Assembly (NCBI GenBank): GCA_013054445.1
Contig: JAAMPI010000263.1
Location: forward strand, 1 to 46,658
Source: Cudoniella acicularis
Taxonomy: Eukaryota > Ascomycota > Leotiomycetes > Helotiales > Helotiaceae
Reading direction: 5' to 3'
DNA: 46,658 nt
The notes beneath the pieces are model-generated. The model saw only the letters and a list, made by a program, of their open reading frames with translations, made no database searches and was not told where the DNA came from. How positions within the stretch are numbered: the stretch's first letter is position 1; every line of letters starts with the position of its first letter. Positions 32,201 to 44,500 of the stretch are shown piece after piece. A program made the position numbers and the translations under genes.

Positions 32201-35200
32201 AGACGATCCGTGCATGCCATATGCCGACTTCATACAACTTAATTTCTCCCAATTGGAATATCCAATCTCTTCTTTCGTTTCGTCCTTGTCTCCGTCCTTC
32301 CACTGTTGAACTTTCATTTGACTATTGAAGACAGAAAGTGTTTGGAACACATCCTTCAGACAGGTTGCATTGGTAGCCGCTTCGACTAGGTTGGAGGAAA
32401 GGACGTTATACAATCTCACACTGGCGTTTGACCCTTGGACGGATATCTTTTCGTCTGGTATTTGGAACCATGTGGACGATACACCCATATCGGTGCTCTC
32501 AATATTGACGACAAGGCCTTCGGGAGCTTGTTCACGTTGGTCTCCAGAGTAAGATAATGTCCACTTAGTGTCCCAAGTTGTGTTCGCCCTTTGATAGGGA
32601 GGTATAGCAAAGCTAGCCCCAGCCCAGGGGCTAGCAGCCTTTTCCAATGACCAGATCTTTGTATCTTGTACTAACTTGTTGAAAAGGCTAGGGTGCATTG
32701 TACTGCTAGAAACGACTTCCTTTGTCGGAGTCTCTGTTGGTTTGATGACCAGACTGTCTCCTCTCATAACAAATTTCCCTAGGCTGATAATAGATGTGCT
32801 GAGGTTTCCTTCAGTACCAACAGAGAGTGTACGCTCAATATATATTGTGAGCCCCGTCGACTTTGCATCGACTCCGAATACCAAAGAAGAGACGTTGGGA
32901 AATTTCCGCCCATCTTCGTCACTGACGTCAATCTTGAGGGCTGAAAGAGATGTTGTTTTCGGAGTCCAAGCCCCATCCCGGTAAATTGTCCAAGCTAACT
33001 TGAGTTCCCTGAGTTTATTAGAATATAATGGTTTGGGAGCAATTATTTACCAACTTACCAGTATCTTCCTTGGGGTTTCTTTCCCGTTGGCGCAGCTGCA
33101 GCCCCCATTGCTAGGGCGCTTGCTTGACTTTCTCCAGGTTTCAAGACAAGCTGAGGTATGAGAAGATGCAATTGTTTCTTCCAGACAAAAGGAATGAGAT
33201 AACTTCCGGGGCATTCTAGCGCGTTGCCTAACTCGTCTACCTCGTAAATAGGCACGTCGACTTGAATGACCTGCCAGGGGCTCCATTGTGGGGTGATGTT
33301 TTTGGATGTAGTGTAGGTCATGGCTCGATAGTAATATCTTGGTGGTGATGATTTCGTGCGTGCGAAGAAATGGAATCGTTTTTCGTCACCTTTGAGCTCT
33401 TCTTGGTAGTAACTCTCAATTTGCAACGAACCAAGATCGTGGACTCCGTAGATGTAGTTCTTGACCAGCTGTAACATAGTGCCGCCATCAAGTTGCTTCT
33501 GGGCCATTGAGACTTCGAGCTCCTTGAATAACTCAGTCTTGTCATCTCTCAGGGTTGGGTCGATCCAGTTCTCCGGGTAGAGGAAGATCTTTCGATTTGA
33601 TTCCCACTTTCTGTAACTTCCCAGCCAGGACGACCATTGAGCTTTATCGAACCTCGAAGGCGAGATACCCGATTCAAGATTATGAAGGCATCGCTCTATA
33701 AATAGTTGAGTGGATGAAATGGCTTGCATGATACGTGTTGTCGTTTGGTTGGGACCCATCTGGACATCAATCAAGAAGTATTCAAACAAGCCGTCGGCAT
33801 CTTCGATCTTGGCGTTCTTAATGTAGTCCTGCTGAAGAAGATAATGAATAAGTGCATCCCGCCGGCTGGTGCGAAGGAGTTCATTTGCCTTTTTAAATGC
33901 CATTTTGGATGAGCCTGACGACAAGGTTGAGGAGCGGAAGCTTGACCAGAGTTTTTCAGATGCGTTGTATATGTTCCCGTTCAGTTCCCCGATGGCGCTG
34001 TTAATCAAGAGTTGGGGGGATACTTTGAGTAAATTCGTCCTTCTCATGAAATCTGCCTGAGTCCGAAGCTCATGGATGACGTTGCAGCTCTTGAATGCAG
34101 CTCTCTTTTCGTCGTCCGAGATATTTGGGTAATTTGCGTTCAATAATTCCTCAACGAGCTTCAAGGGCAGATTTGTGAGTGATTGCAGCTGATCAGACAG
34201 CTTTTCGGTGGCGTTTGCTTGGGACGCCCACAGCAAGAACTCCAAAAGTCCACGGGACCTCTTTTTAAGCTCATTGTAGAGGGTGATTTCTTCCAGGAGA
34301 ATAAGTCGTGATAAATAAGTTCCATACTCTCGTGGGATAAAGTGCGTCATCTCTGTCTTGTCCAATTTCATCCAGTTAATTATCGTCGAGGAAATTTCGA
34401 GTCCTTCCAGTTGTTCACTAATCGTGGAGACAATTGCTTGAGGCACGAAAGTAACGCAGGTTTGAGACTTTTCGGAGACTTGCCAGTTCAAGACACCTTC
34501 TGCTACTTTGCCTTGGAGACTTTGCCAGGTCCCCTTCCGCAACTCAACCGGATCGGACTGAAGAATGGCTTTGCCATCGCAGACACAGGCATGCAAGGTA
34601 AGCTTTTTGCCATTAAAAGACAATTCGCAATGGTCAGCATTCTTTGTGTCGAGGATCTCAAATGTGCAACGACTGATGACAGGGGCAAACAGAAACCCAT
34701 CGATAACGGAGTCATCCGAGGGCTTGATATAAGTTGACCGATTGATTCCATAACAGACATTATTTGCCACAAGTTCTACAGTCTGAGGTAGTCCCGATAT
34801 AGCCGGGGTAGTTAAATCTGGAACAGCTGCCACAAGCAAACTTGACACTGCTTTCGAGACTCTGGATCTTGCACTTTGCTCAGCTAGGCTTCCGAGTTTC
34901 TTCGATGGATCGAGCCACAGATCGTTACTTGTGAAATAGGTTGTAGCGCTCTCAAGGAAATTTAGAGCCCGAATCCGATTTGTATCCACACTGGTCCTCT
35001 TAAGAACCCGCAAGACGTTTTCCGCTTTGTCGTCTTGCAGAAGATTCCTCCATCGCTTGAGGAATTGAAGTGTGTCGGCCGGTCTTACAAACAATTGCTT
35101 CAGTCCAAGGGAGCTTTCCGACAAGAAATCCAAGTATTCCGCAATTGATATCTTCATTATTTTGCACAGGAGGACGACTCTGTGCACCACCCCAAGGGTT

Positions 35201-37640
35201 TCCCAATCCAGTGAATTGTCACTTCCCTGGATATAATCAACTGATTAACGTCTTCCTCGGACTTATCAAGACAGGCCGATATAATTGGCGCATGTATAGC
35301 AAAAGGTTCGTTGCTTTCCCAGTTCCCTACTTCGAGCCCTTTGGAGAAGACTTTATCTAGGCCACTGATGCAAGCGAGTTCAAATTCCAATCGCAAAAGC
35401 GAGGAAAGTTGGCTGCTGCTGCTACTCTTTGTCCATAGGGAAAGCAAAGCTCGACGGCTGATTCCAGTCAATTGTGATATGCCCGAGAGTGAGGCCAAAT
35501 CCACGAGGACGGAGCCAGCAATCTTAGAGTTCTCTATGTTGCTCTGGAGTACCAATAACGACTCACTTAACTCCGAGACTGACCATTTGAGCTTCTTCAG
35601 AAGCCTGAGAAAGATGTTGAGTCGTGCACACGTAGGTACTAAAAGCTTGTTTTTTCCTTTGCTGCATATGCGATAACTCTCGAAGTTAGGTGCAAGTTTT
35701 GGTGTTTCATCAGAATCGTTGGGTTCGTGCGCGTAAATGACGAGGTCGTTTTCAAATATCTTAGACTCAACAACTTCAACCAGGGTCTCAAATGAAATAC
35801 CAGCTCGTGGGAGGAGTTGCTTCTTAATGAAGTAAAGTCCAAGGTCCTTACCGGTATCGAGCATGTCGTTTTCGCATGAATATCCCCATAACTCATGCGC
35901 AGTGGACGTTCTGTTTGAGAGCTTTCCGTAGAAATCCTTTCCAGTAATAATGGCAAAGTCATCAAGGGACAAGCTGAGAATTTCAGCAGCTTTGAGTGTT
36001 TCCACAATCTTTGCCACCCCTTGCGTCTTCAAACCCGTTGCTTGCAACACAATGCCTTTAGTACAAAAGGCGCCCAGCAGGTCAAGACGGGAAAGCTGGA
36101 AACCATTCATCAAGTTCCGTGTCCTTTCTATTGCCAGGTTGTAAGGAAATTGATGGAGAGGAGCAATTTGATTACAGATATGCTTTGAGTAGACCGCATT
36201 GTTGATATTCTGGGGTTCCCTGGCATTCAGTTCCTCAGAGTTGGTGCTTGTCATATCGTGAGTTTCAATGACTATCTCCGCAAGTGGATTCCCAAAGTAC
36301 CAGACGATAGACTCCATGATCTCATTGGCAAGGTCAATGTAGGGGATATGAACTTCTTGATTTGCTACGGACAGTTGCAGTCCTTCGATATCCGGCCGCC
36401 GGAGTAAATGACGTGTGAGTAAATTTCTCGGGACCAATACTGGCTGGGAATCGCTACCAATTTGTGGTTCTTCGAAGACACCCTTGAGCATTTGAAGAAG
36501 GTCCACTAGATATGCTGCTGGGCTTAAGACCGACAATGTGTCTGGACTATCAGGCAAGTTTACGTCCATGAGAATGGATGTTGCTGCTGACGTAGAACCT
36601 TTGAGAGAATCCTCGAGTTTCTTTGGTTTTTTGTCAGGCTTTGTCTCTTTTGTAACAGCAATGGCTGGTACAGATTTTGCTTCGAGCTTTGAGGTCCACT
36701 GCACTGTCTCCCGGGAAAAACTTGCTATGCTCACTTGTTTGAAATTGCCGTCTCCCTCCTCCGACACAGCATCTTTAGATTCTTCAAGCTCGGCTTCCAA
36801 AGCAGCACCAAATGAACTACCAGAAGGTAAAGCTGCGGCCATGTAAGGGACGAGGCTCTGCACATCTGCTTTTCCAAACTTCTGCGACATCAAGGTAATG
36901 ACCTGCTCGTTATGGAGATCAATTGACACGGCGTGGGAATAGATCTTTGCTGGTTCTGCAATCAAGCGGCCGCATGTTCCGGTTTTCATAGTGAACGACG
37001 GTAGCACTACCTGGGCAATAGAATGCGCGGAAGTGAATCCTGCATTGAACAATGTGCCAATATCTTCGGGATGCTTTACGATGACTGCGAGCCTTTGGAT
37101 ATCGCAGAGGGTTTCCTTGATTTGTTGAAAAGTAGTCTCGTCGTCCTCAGGTAACCATTCGTCACATGCCTCAGCCACAGACGACCGAAGAATATCGAAA
37201 TCGTATTCGAGGAAGCTTTCAAGAGCATCGGCGATTTTCTTTGAGGGTCTCTCAAGTAGAAATATTCCTCCGGATTTCAGAAGTCCGGCTATCGCAGCAG
37301 TTGGTTCTGTGGCGTAAATATAAAGTCGAAGATCCTCCGCCGCTGTATCCAACTCTGGAAAAGCTCTGAGAGCAACATCCCGAAGAGATTTAAGGTATTT
37401 TTGTTTCGTGATGCCTGCGAGAATGGATGGATTCTCCTGACAGTGGTCAAGAAGTGTGAAGAAGAGGTTCATGCGATTCGATAAAACGAAATTTTCATAG
37501 TCGTCGGAAAGGATTTGATACACGACGTCTTTAACTGAGAGACCTTCCTTCAACAGCTCTTGAAAGCGCTCTAGAGACAAATTAAGCGAGAAATTGGTCG
37601 AGAGTATTTGCAGCACCTTTTCTTGCGCGGAAGCCTCCAT
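29219..37640 (-). CDS. TcA-like insecticidal toxin complex subunit (channel component), fungal, with a frame break
   Basis: In bacteria TcA forms a large pentamer that binds the cell and injects the TcB-TcC payload through its central channel. Start at the ATG 37640 (frame open upstream without an ATG); stop 29219-29221. Three coding blocks total about 2790 residues, slightly longer than bacterial TcA (about 2500). Block 1 (37640 to about 35240): a 360-residue N-terminal region, then the VRP1/SpvA-type signature (VLSPAAYLVDLL, about residue 373; LLRRPDIEGLQLS and YIDLANEIME, about 410-440). Block 2 (about 35240-33059): ABC-toxin N-terminal/neuraminidase-like region (ADGLFEYFLIDVQMG, RKIFLYPENWIDP, YYYRAM). 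Block 3 (33008-29219): receptor/shell part, Gly/Pro-rich segment, long helices (about 30760-30450), and a C-terminal TcB-binding-like region. Blocks 2 and 3 join by a 50-nt intron. Blocks 1 and 2 lie in different frames with no splice signal, so the gene may be broken. Not reconstructed here. Confidence 0.9.
33009..33058 (-). other. Spliceosomal intron in the TcA-like gene
   Basis: 50 nt with consensus donor GTAAGT, a branch-like TCTAAT and acceptor CTCAG. Removal keeps phase (2+1) and joins two protein-like sequences; retention ends translation at the TAA in the donor. This marks the gene as eukaryotic. Confidence 0.88.
35220..35250 (-). other. Apparent one-base frame break in the TcA-like gene
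   Basis: The frame upstream (ending ...SEEDVNQLI, protein-like) and the frame downstream (protein-like from about 35230) differ by one base and overlap here. The first frame stays open to 35157 without family-like sequence. No donor site lies at a workable distance from the CCAG at about 35230-35227. Mutation or sequence error cannot be told apart from the sequence. Confidence 0.65.
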
Positions 37641-38595
37641 TGTTGATGCTGCGAGGTTAATTTCTCGTGTGGTGGAAAGCAAGAGAAGAGGAGATAACCA
37701 GTAGGAGTGACTTGACTAAATGTAAAGAGACGACCGAAAATTGAAAGCCGACGGGGGTATACAAATGCCTCGCTTAGCAAACCTCATCCGTCCGCGTATT
37801 CACTTCGGGTGAACATTGTTAAGGGGGCGCCACCATTGCGCCTCTGAGCTGAAGATCCACAAAAGAAAACTGGATCATCTTTAGTGGCTGCGCGTGGCTG
37901 TTGGATGCGCGTGCGCTTCGTGAACTGGTGGCGCTCAATATCAATAGTCAGCCACGTCGGAGCGGGGTTCTCGTTCCTTGCTACTGTAGGAACTGGGGTA
38001 TAAGAAATTAACGCTTCCCCTAGAACAGATGGACTTAAGCTCGTTCAGGCTTGAGAGAGTGGACTCCATTCTGTAAAAGTGTGTAGAAGTAGGTGAGGTA
38101 TCCAGTAGGACGTTAGTGCTCTCAGTAGCGTTAATTTTTTAGTACGGTAGCTGAACAAAGCAAGCATTAGAGAGATGGGGTGACCGTGATCTACACCGCC
38201 CTCGTGCTACCCCTCCCCTGACTTATCAGACTAGGGAAGAAGGAACTGCACCATTGAAACCGTAGATCATTGACTCCAGGGATCTTCCGTATCCAATTGA
38301 ACTGGTAGAATTGATCGATCGACCGGAGTTTCAACTCCTAATCAACTATCGACTTTGGAGCTGAACTAAAACTCCAAAAGATGAAGAGAAGAATAATTCT
38401 AGGCGGAATTTTTCACTATACCCATTCAGGACATTAAGCGCGCAGAGGCCTTATGGCTGTCTGAGTGGCATTTCAATCCCCCAAGGCGAAGATCAGTACA
38501 TTGCAACCTCAGACTCTTCGTTTGAAGATCCGTCTATCTCGTTCTACTCACAGCATAATTTTCTCCTAGAATCAATACCTTTTCAAAAGACTATC
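37641..38595. promoter_or_regulatory. Divergent intergenic region between the TcA-like and TcB-TcC genes
   Basis: 955 bp separating the two head-to-head toxin subunit genes. It should hold both promoters and could co-regulate them. No clear TATA box or operator repeat is identified. A pyrimidine-rich stretch with CTCACAGCATAATTTTCTCC lies just before the plus-strand ATG. Confidence 0.55.
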
Positions 38596-41500
38596 ATGGT
38601 AGAATCTTTCCTGGAAGAGCCTTCTCAAAAGGCGGCGTCACCATTCGCCGAGCAACAGTACTCATTGCCTCGACCGAAAGCGGGCGGAGCGCATGCGAGC
38701 TTGAGCGAGTCTCTTACCTTTGAGCCCACGAGGGGAAGCTGTAATCTTGCGATACCGATCACCGCCACTCCAGCCAGAAGGGGGTTCGAGCCACAACTTC
38801 AACTCAGGTATGACTCTGGCGCTGGCAATGGCCCATTTGGCATTGGTTGGACGCTAGATCTTCCGAAGATTGTTCGCCAGACATCACGAGGAGTGCCAAC
38901 ATATGGAGAATCTGACGTATTTATTCATCATGCCAACGGTGACCCTGTGGAGCTGGTACCTAGCAATGTTTCCCTTGAGAGAGAGGTGAGAGAAACCAGA
39001 TATCAGATACGCCAGTTCAAACCGCAGCTACTCAAAAGTCCATTCTGTCTTGAGCAATGGACGAACAAGGCTGATCCTGATGATGTTCACTGGAGACATA
39101 TATCCGCCGAAAACGTCACGACACTGTTTGGGCTAAGTTCGTCGTCCAGAATAATGAGCGCGGAAACCAAAGGAATATTCAGCTGGTTGGCAAGTCAAAA
39201 GTTTGATTGTTATGGAAATGTCATAAACTTCTCTTACAAATCAGAAGACTCAATTGCGGGAGATGAAGAGAGCCCACATCAAAGCAACAACAAATATATT
39301 GAACGTGTTCAATATGGCAATTGCGTCCCGTTCCAGCGCGACCAGATCGGGAAATGTTTTGACTTCCACTTTGAGATATTTTTCGTCTACTCTCAATTGT
39401 CTCCATGCGAAGCAGCACGATCACTCCAGGAGAAGGGGGATCCAAATAGAACATGGCTCTGCCGACAGGATGCATTTTCATCGTTTCGGAGCGGCTTTGA
39501 AATTCGAACACGCCGTCTTTGTCGGCAGATACTCATGCTACACCATTTTGATGAAGAGCCTTCTATGCAAACATCAGACGAGGATTCCGAATGCCTCATT
39601 GGGTCATTCAGCCTGGAGTATCTCGAGCATCCAGGAGGCACGCAGATGAAACGATTTGTTGAGACTGGACATTGCGGTCTTGTTACCAAAAGCAAACCTG
39701 CGATAGAGTTCGACTACACTACCTCTATGCTCAACCTCGACACAACGATCAAGTCAGTACTCCTGGGCTCGTTCCTATCGTTCGAGCAACTGAAATGGAT
39801 TGACATGGATGGAACTGGACTCCCCAGCCTCGCCATCAAAAACGAAAACGGGTATTTCATTCGAGAAAATATCTCGACGATCAGCGATACGCCTATCTTT
39901 ACGGATTGGGTAAGAATGGCAGACTTCCCAGCACTGGAGAAAGGAAAGCTTTCCGACTTTGACAATGATGGGTGCATCGAGTATGTTGACTGGAGGCATG
40001 GATTCTTCAAGAAGCGAGGAGCGAAGTGGGAGAACTTCAAGCAATTTCAACAAGTGCCGAACTACGATCCGGAGTCCAGCCATTTTCGGTTTATCGATTT
40101 GACTGGGAATGGAACTGGGGATGTTCTAGTTGCCGACAAGGAGACATACCTCTGGTTTCAGTCTCTGCGCGAGAAGGGCTTCACGGGACCAAAAGCTACC
40201 AGATTTGCGAACCAAGAACCATCATTGCGACCAAGCCTGCAACCTACGCACTTGCATGAACTCTTGTACCTTGCTGATATGACTGGAGATGGATTATTGG
40301 ACCTCGTTTGCATTCGAAACGGCAGTATATCATACTGGCCCAATGTTGGCCATGGAGCTTTCGGCGAACAGATTTTGATGCGCAACTCCCCATGGTTTGA
40401 AAGCAACGACGAGTTCTCGCACTCTAGGCTTGTACTACATGACCTTGATGGATCAGGAACTGCCGATCTAGTTTATCTTCCCAGTGCTGGTGGTCTCCAA
40501 GTGTATCTCAATGAGAGTGGTAATGCCTGGACCGCTGCTTCAGAATATCCACAGTTCCCACGCTGCCACCAGAATGATATGCCTCAACTGATTGACTTGT
40601 ATGGAAACGGCACAATGTGTGCGGTACTTTTCGACCGGGCCACAGGCGGCCTTTTCATCTTGGATTTCTTCTCTTCTAAGAAACCAAGGATGCTCAGCAT
40701 GTTTCGAAACGGATTCGGACTGGAAACAGAATTTCAATATACCTCGTCTTCCCAATTGCAGAAGAGAGACGCCCTTGCTGGACAACAGTGGAGATTGACA
40801 CTTCCCTTTTCTATCCAGTGCCTTACTCAGGCGTCAACTTATGATAAAATTCTTGATGCAAGGACCACGCGACACTTTCAGTATCGAGACGGATACTATG
40901 ACGATATTCGGCGCGAGTTCAATGGATTTGGCCTAGTGGAGGAATGGAATGGACCAAAAGACGCATTTACCACCCTCCATACTACATCTTGGTACTTCAC
41001 CGGAAGTGTCGACCAATATTCGGACCTTGTATTGGAACATCAGCCCGACCAAGTACCTTTTACTCTTCCATCCGGTCTATCTGGTTCCATATCAAGGGAA
41101 GCTTTGAGAGCTGCCAAGGGAAACTTGATACGGAAGCACTCTGCGCCCGCCAGTGTATCTTGTGATGGAAAACTGCTCGAGTCCGAACATCGAAGCTATC
41201 AGATCCAATTGCAATCGGAAGTGAGTGGTCACGAATCATTCAGAGTCAATCTGGTTCAAGCAACGACTTCCACATTCGAGCTTGAGACGGTTCCTCGTAT
41301 ACACCAGTATTGTGCCTATGAAATCGACGAATACGGCAATGCACTGACTTGGGCGGATATTTATTTCGGCTCACAATCTTCTACCTGTACCGGTCAAGCA
41401 TCGACTAAGGTCCTTTTGACTCAGCGTGAAGTCACCAAGTTGCTAGACTTAGATGATGATTTTCGTGCACCAGTTGAGAGTGAGAGAAGACAGGCTGGGG

Positions 41501-44500
41501 CTCTTTCAGCTATGATTCACGAGCCACACCAACATATTTCATTTGAATATCTTCAACAGCAAGCTGGAAAGATGACCCTACTAAACACCACTAGGCAATT
41601 CTTTCGCTCTGATGATCTGAGGGGAATTTTATCACTTGGGCATAACGGCATACTTGGCTTGTTTGCATACGAGTCAAGGCTAGTGTTTGATGCAGAGGAT
41701 GTTCAAAACCTAAAAAGGGGCTTGGGAAACACGGTTCAAGCAGACCTAGAGGAAAGCGGTTACGTTGAAGGCGATAATGGCTGCTGGTACGCGCAATCTG
41801 GTCGCTGGTTTTTTGAACCGCAGAGATCTGACATTTCTACACAAATTTGGCTTGGCTCTGAATTGGAAGCTGCGAGAAAGGCATTCTTTACTCCATGTTT
41901 CCACGTGGATCAATTCGGCAATCATCAAATCTTTCAATATGATAGATACTGGCTTTGCAAGGCCAGACTGGAGTTGCCGCTTGGAATGAAGAGCTCAGCG
42001 GAGTACAATTATCGAAACATGATGATGTCGCTTTTTATCAACGAAAACGAGAACACCTGGAGCTACGAGTATGATGCCCTTGGACATGTTTCGAGGGAAT
42101 TTGAAGGTAGAATTACTTCCAATACAGAGCTCAAAGAGAATAATCTGCCATCTGATTTTGCAAATATTGAATTGAATGCTAAAGATCTGCTTCGAGGTGG
42201 AATAGCCTACAACTTCCACGATTACGAGTCCAAGCCCTACAAATCTATTCACATTGCGAAGTTCAAGCACTCTGAATCAATCAGTATATCTTACTTGGAT
42301 GGTGCCGGTAAATTGTGCCAAGAAAGGAGCTTTGTTGCGCAAAACAAGTGGCTCGTATCTAGCTCGAGAGCCCTTGCATTGGACAGCAGTATTCAACATG
42401 ACTTTGATCCATTCTACGACTTAAGTCCAGATTTTGGGCTTCCGCCACCAGGCACCAATTTTTTAACTACGATATTTGACAGCTTACATCGACCGACTTT
42501 GATAGTCCGTCAGGATGAAGCTTGGTCGTGGGTTGAGAACAAAGCATGGTCCCGCACAGAGCACAGTTTCGGTGACACAGCAACTTTGACCCCTCCCCAG
42601 AATTTCGGCCCGGCGTTGACTGAGTCGAATCGTTCTCTCAAATCTTCACAAGAGGTCCGGAATCTGACATACTCGTATACTCCAAGGATCATATGTTTCG
42701 ATTGCCAGGGACAAGACATCCAATTGGTCTCTCAGATAGGCCAGAATAATGCAATATCAACTCGGAAGATCCGATCTGTCGACGGTCGGGTTCAAGAGGT
42801 CTACAACTCAAAGGGAAACTGTGTGTTATTGAACTCATACAGCAAGTCAGGAGATGTTTATTTCACGAAAAGCGCCGATGCTGGAGAGCAGTACGTTCTT
42901 AGAAGCGTTGACGGTCTTATGACTCGGCTCTTCAAAGGAGATGTTCGCAGGACAAGCTTCCGTTTCGATAAACTTCGTCGCCCAACTGATGACCTAGAGA
43001 ACGATCAAATTTTTGTATCTCGAGCCTATTATGAGGATCGATCGCCGGCGAATGCGTTCGGTCGGGTGCGCATGGTCAAGAACTCGGCAATTACAACTTC
43101 ATTCCTAGGATACGACGTGCGAGGAAACCCGGAAAAGATTGAGCAGCAAATACACCTGCCAGGAGCTGAGGGCTTGACAAATGTGCTGCCAAAATTCAAG
43201 ATCGGAAAGGAATATGACTTGGACTCACGAGTCCTCCTTTCTCGCTCACCAAATGGGAAAGAGTTGTTGTATGATTATGATCCTAAAGGCCGGCTTCGAA
43301 ATGTTGGTGGTCTCGCAAAAATCGACTACACTCCTACCGGACATCTATTGGACTTGTCATTTCAGAATGGTTGTAAAACTACGTTCGAATATAGCAAAAC
43401 GAACTGGCTGAAGCGAAAAGTCACGACAACTCGCGGTGAGCACATCCAAGAATGTCTGTACCAGCGAGACATCATGGGCCGCATTACCGAACTCAGTGAT
43501 GATGCTGTTTCAAATTTCAAGATTGAGCAACAAGAACCTTTGTTGTGGACCTACGATTATGACGGACACGGCAGGCTGCTGTCAGGTACAACTCATTCTT
43601 TACCCAACGGCGAGACAAGTCTCATTATCAATTCTCTGAAGAATCAGGGACGCAGTATTCCTACTCTCACCCGAAAGCAGGAAAATTATGCCTATGACTC
43701 GGAAGGAAACATTACGTCCCTCGAACACAACGACAGTGGCGATCTTACACAACTTGAATATGGATATGATGGTGCTTCCAACAAGCTGCAGTCGGTTTCA
43801 AAAGACAACCAGTCATTTCACACTGTGAAGTACGAGAACCGGGACGGTGCTCTAGGCTTACCAAGTCAACTCAATAAACTCCGACTGCAGTGGAATTCCG
43901 AGCAGAAGCTATTCAAGGTGGTTGATGAAGATACTATGTCAGAGACAAGTTATTTGTACGATACACTTGGTATGCGAATTGCAAAAGTAACCCACCATGA
44001 GGACCGGGCGATGATTTACGTGTATCTCGAAGAATTCGAGAGCACTTTCATTTACGAAAACGGAAAGCTATCCAAGCTTGACGACACCATCAGTGTTCGT
44101 ACTGGTGATACTCTCTTGGGACGTATCGGTGGTCAGAAAGGCATCACAACGATCCTCGCAGATCACCTTTCTTCGATTTCTCTCGAGCTAGATGCACAAG
44201 GTCAGGTCACGACATACCGAAGTTATGCACCTTATGGTGAGATCTCTTTCGAGCTCCGCTTGGAAGAACAGTCAAGTAATACTCAGCATGATTCCTCAAC
44301 AGTAGGCTTCACTGGAAACAAACATGACATCGAAACCAATTTCGACTACTCAAAGAATCGATACCTGGCTTCTCAGCTGAAACGCTGGCTCTCTCCCGAT
44401 CCTTCAGGTCTTGCAGGAGGCTCAACAAACCTCTACTGTTATGCTGACGCCGATCCCATCAACAAGGTCGATCACGATGGGTTGTTCCCTCTTTGGGTCA

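Noticed and set aside
35157..35350. An intron as the explanation for the TcA frame change
   Set aside because: The CCAG near 35230 could be an acceptor, but the only upstream GT sites in range are poor, and the sequence they would remove is itself protein-like and family-like. A 43-nt candidate starting at GTGACA gives the wrong phase.
29786..37369. Plus-strand open frames across the TcA-like gene
   Set aside because: They are antisense to strongly family-like coding sequence and have no recognisable domains of their own.
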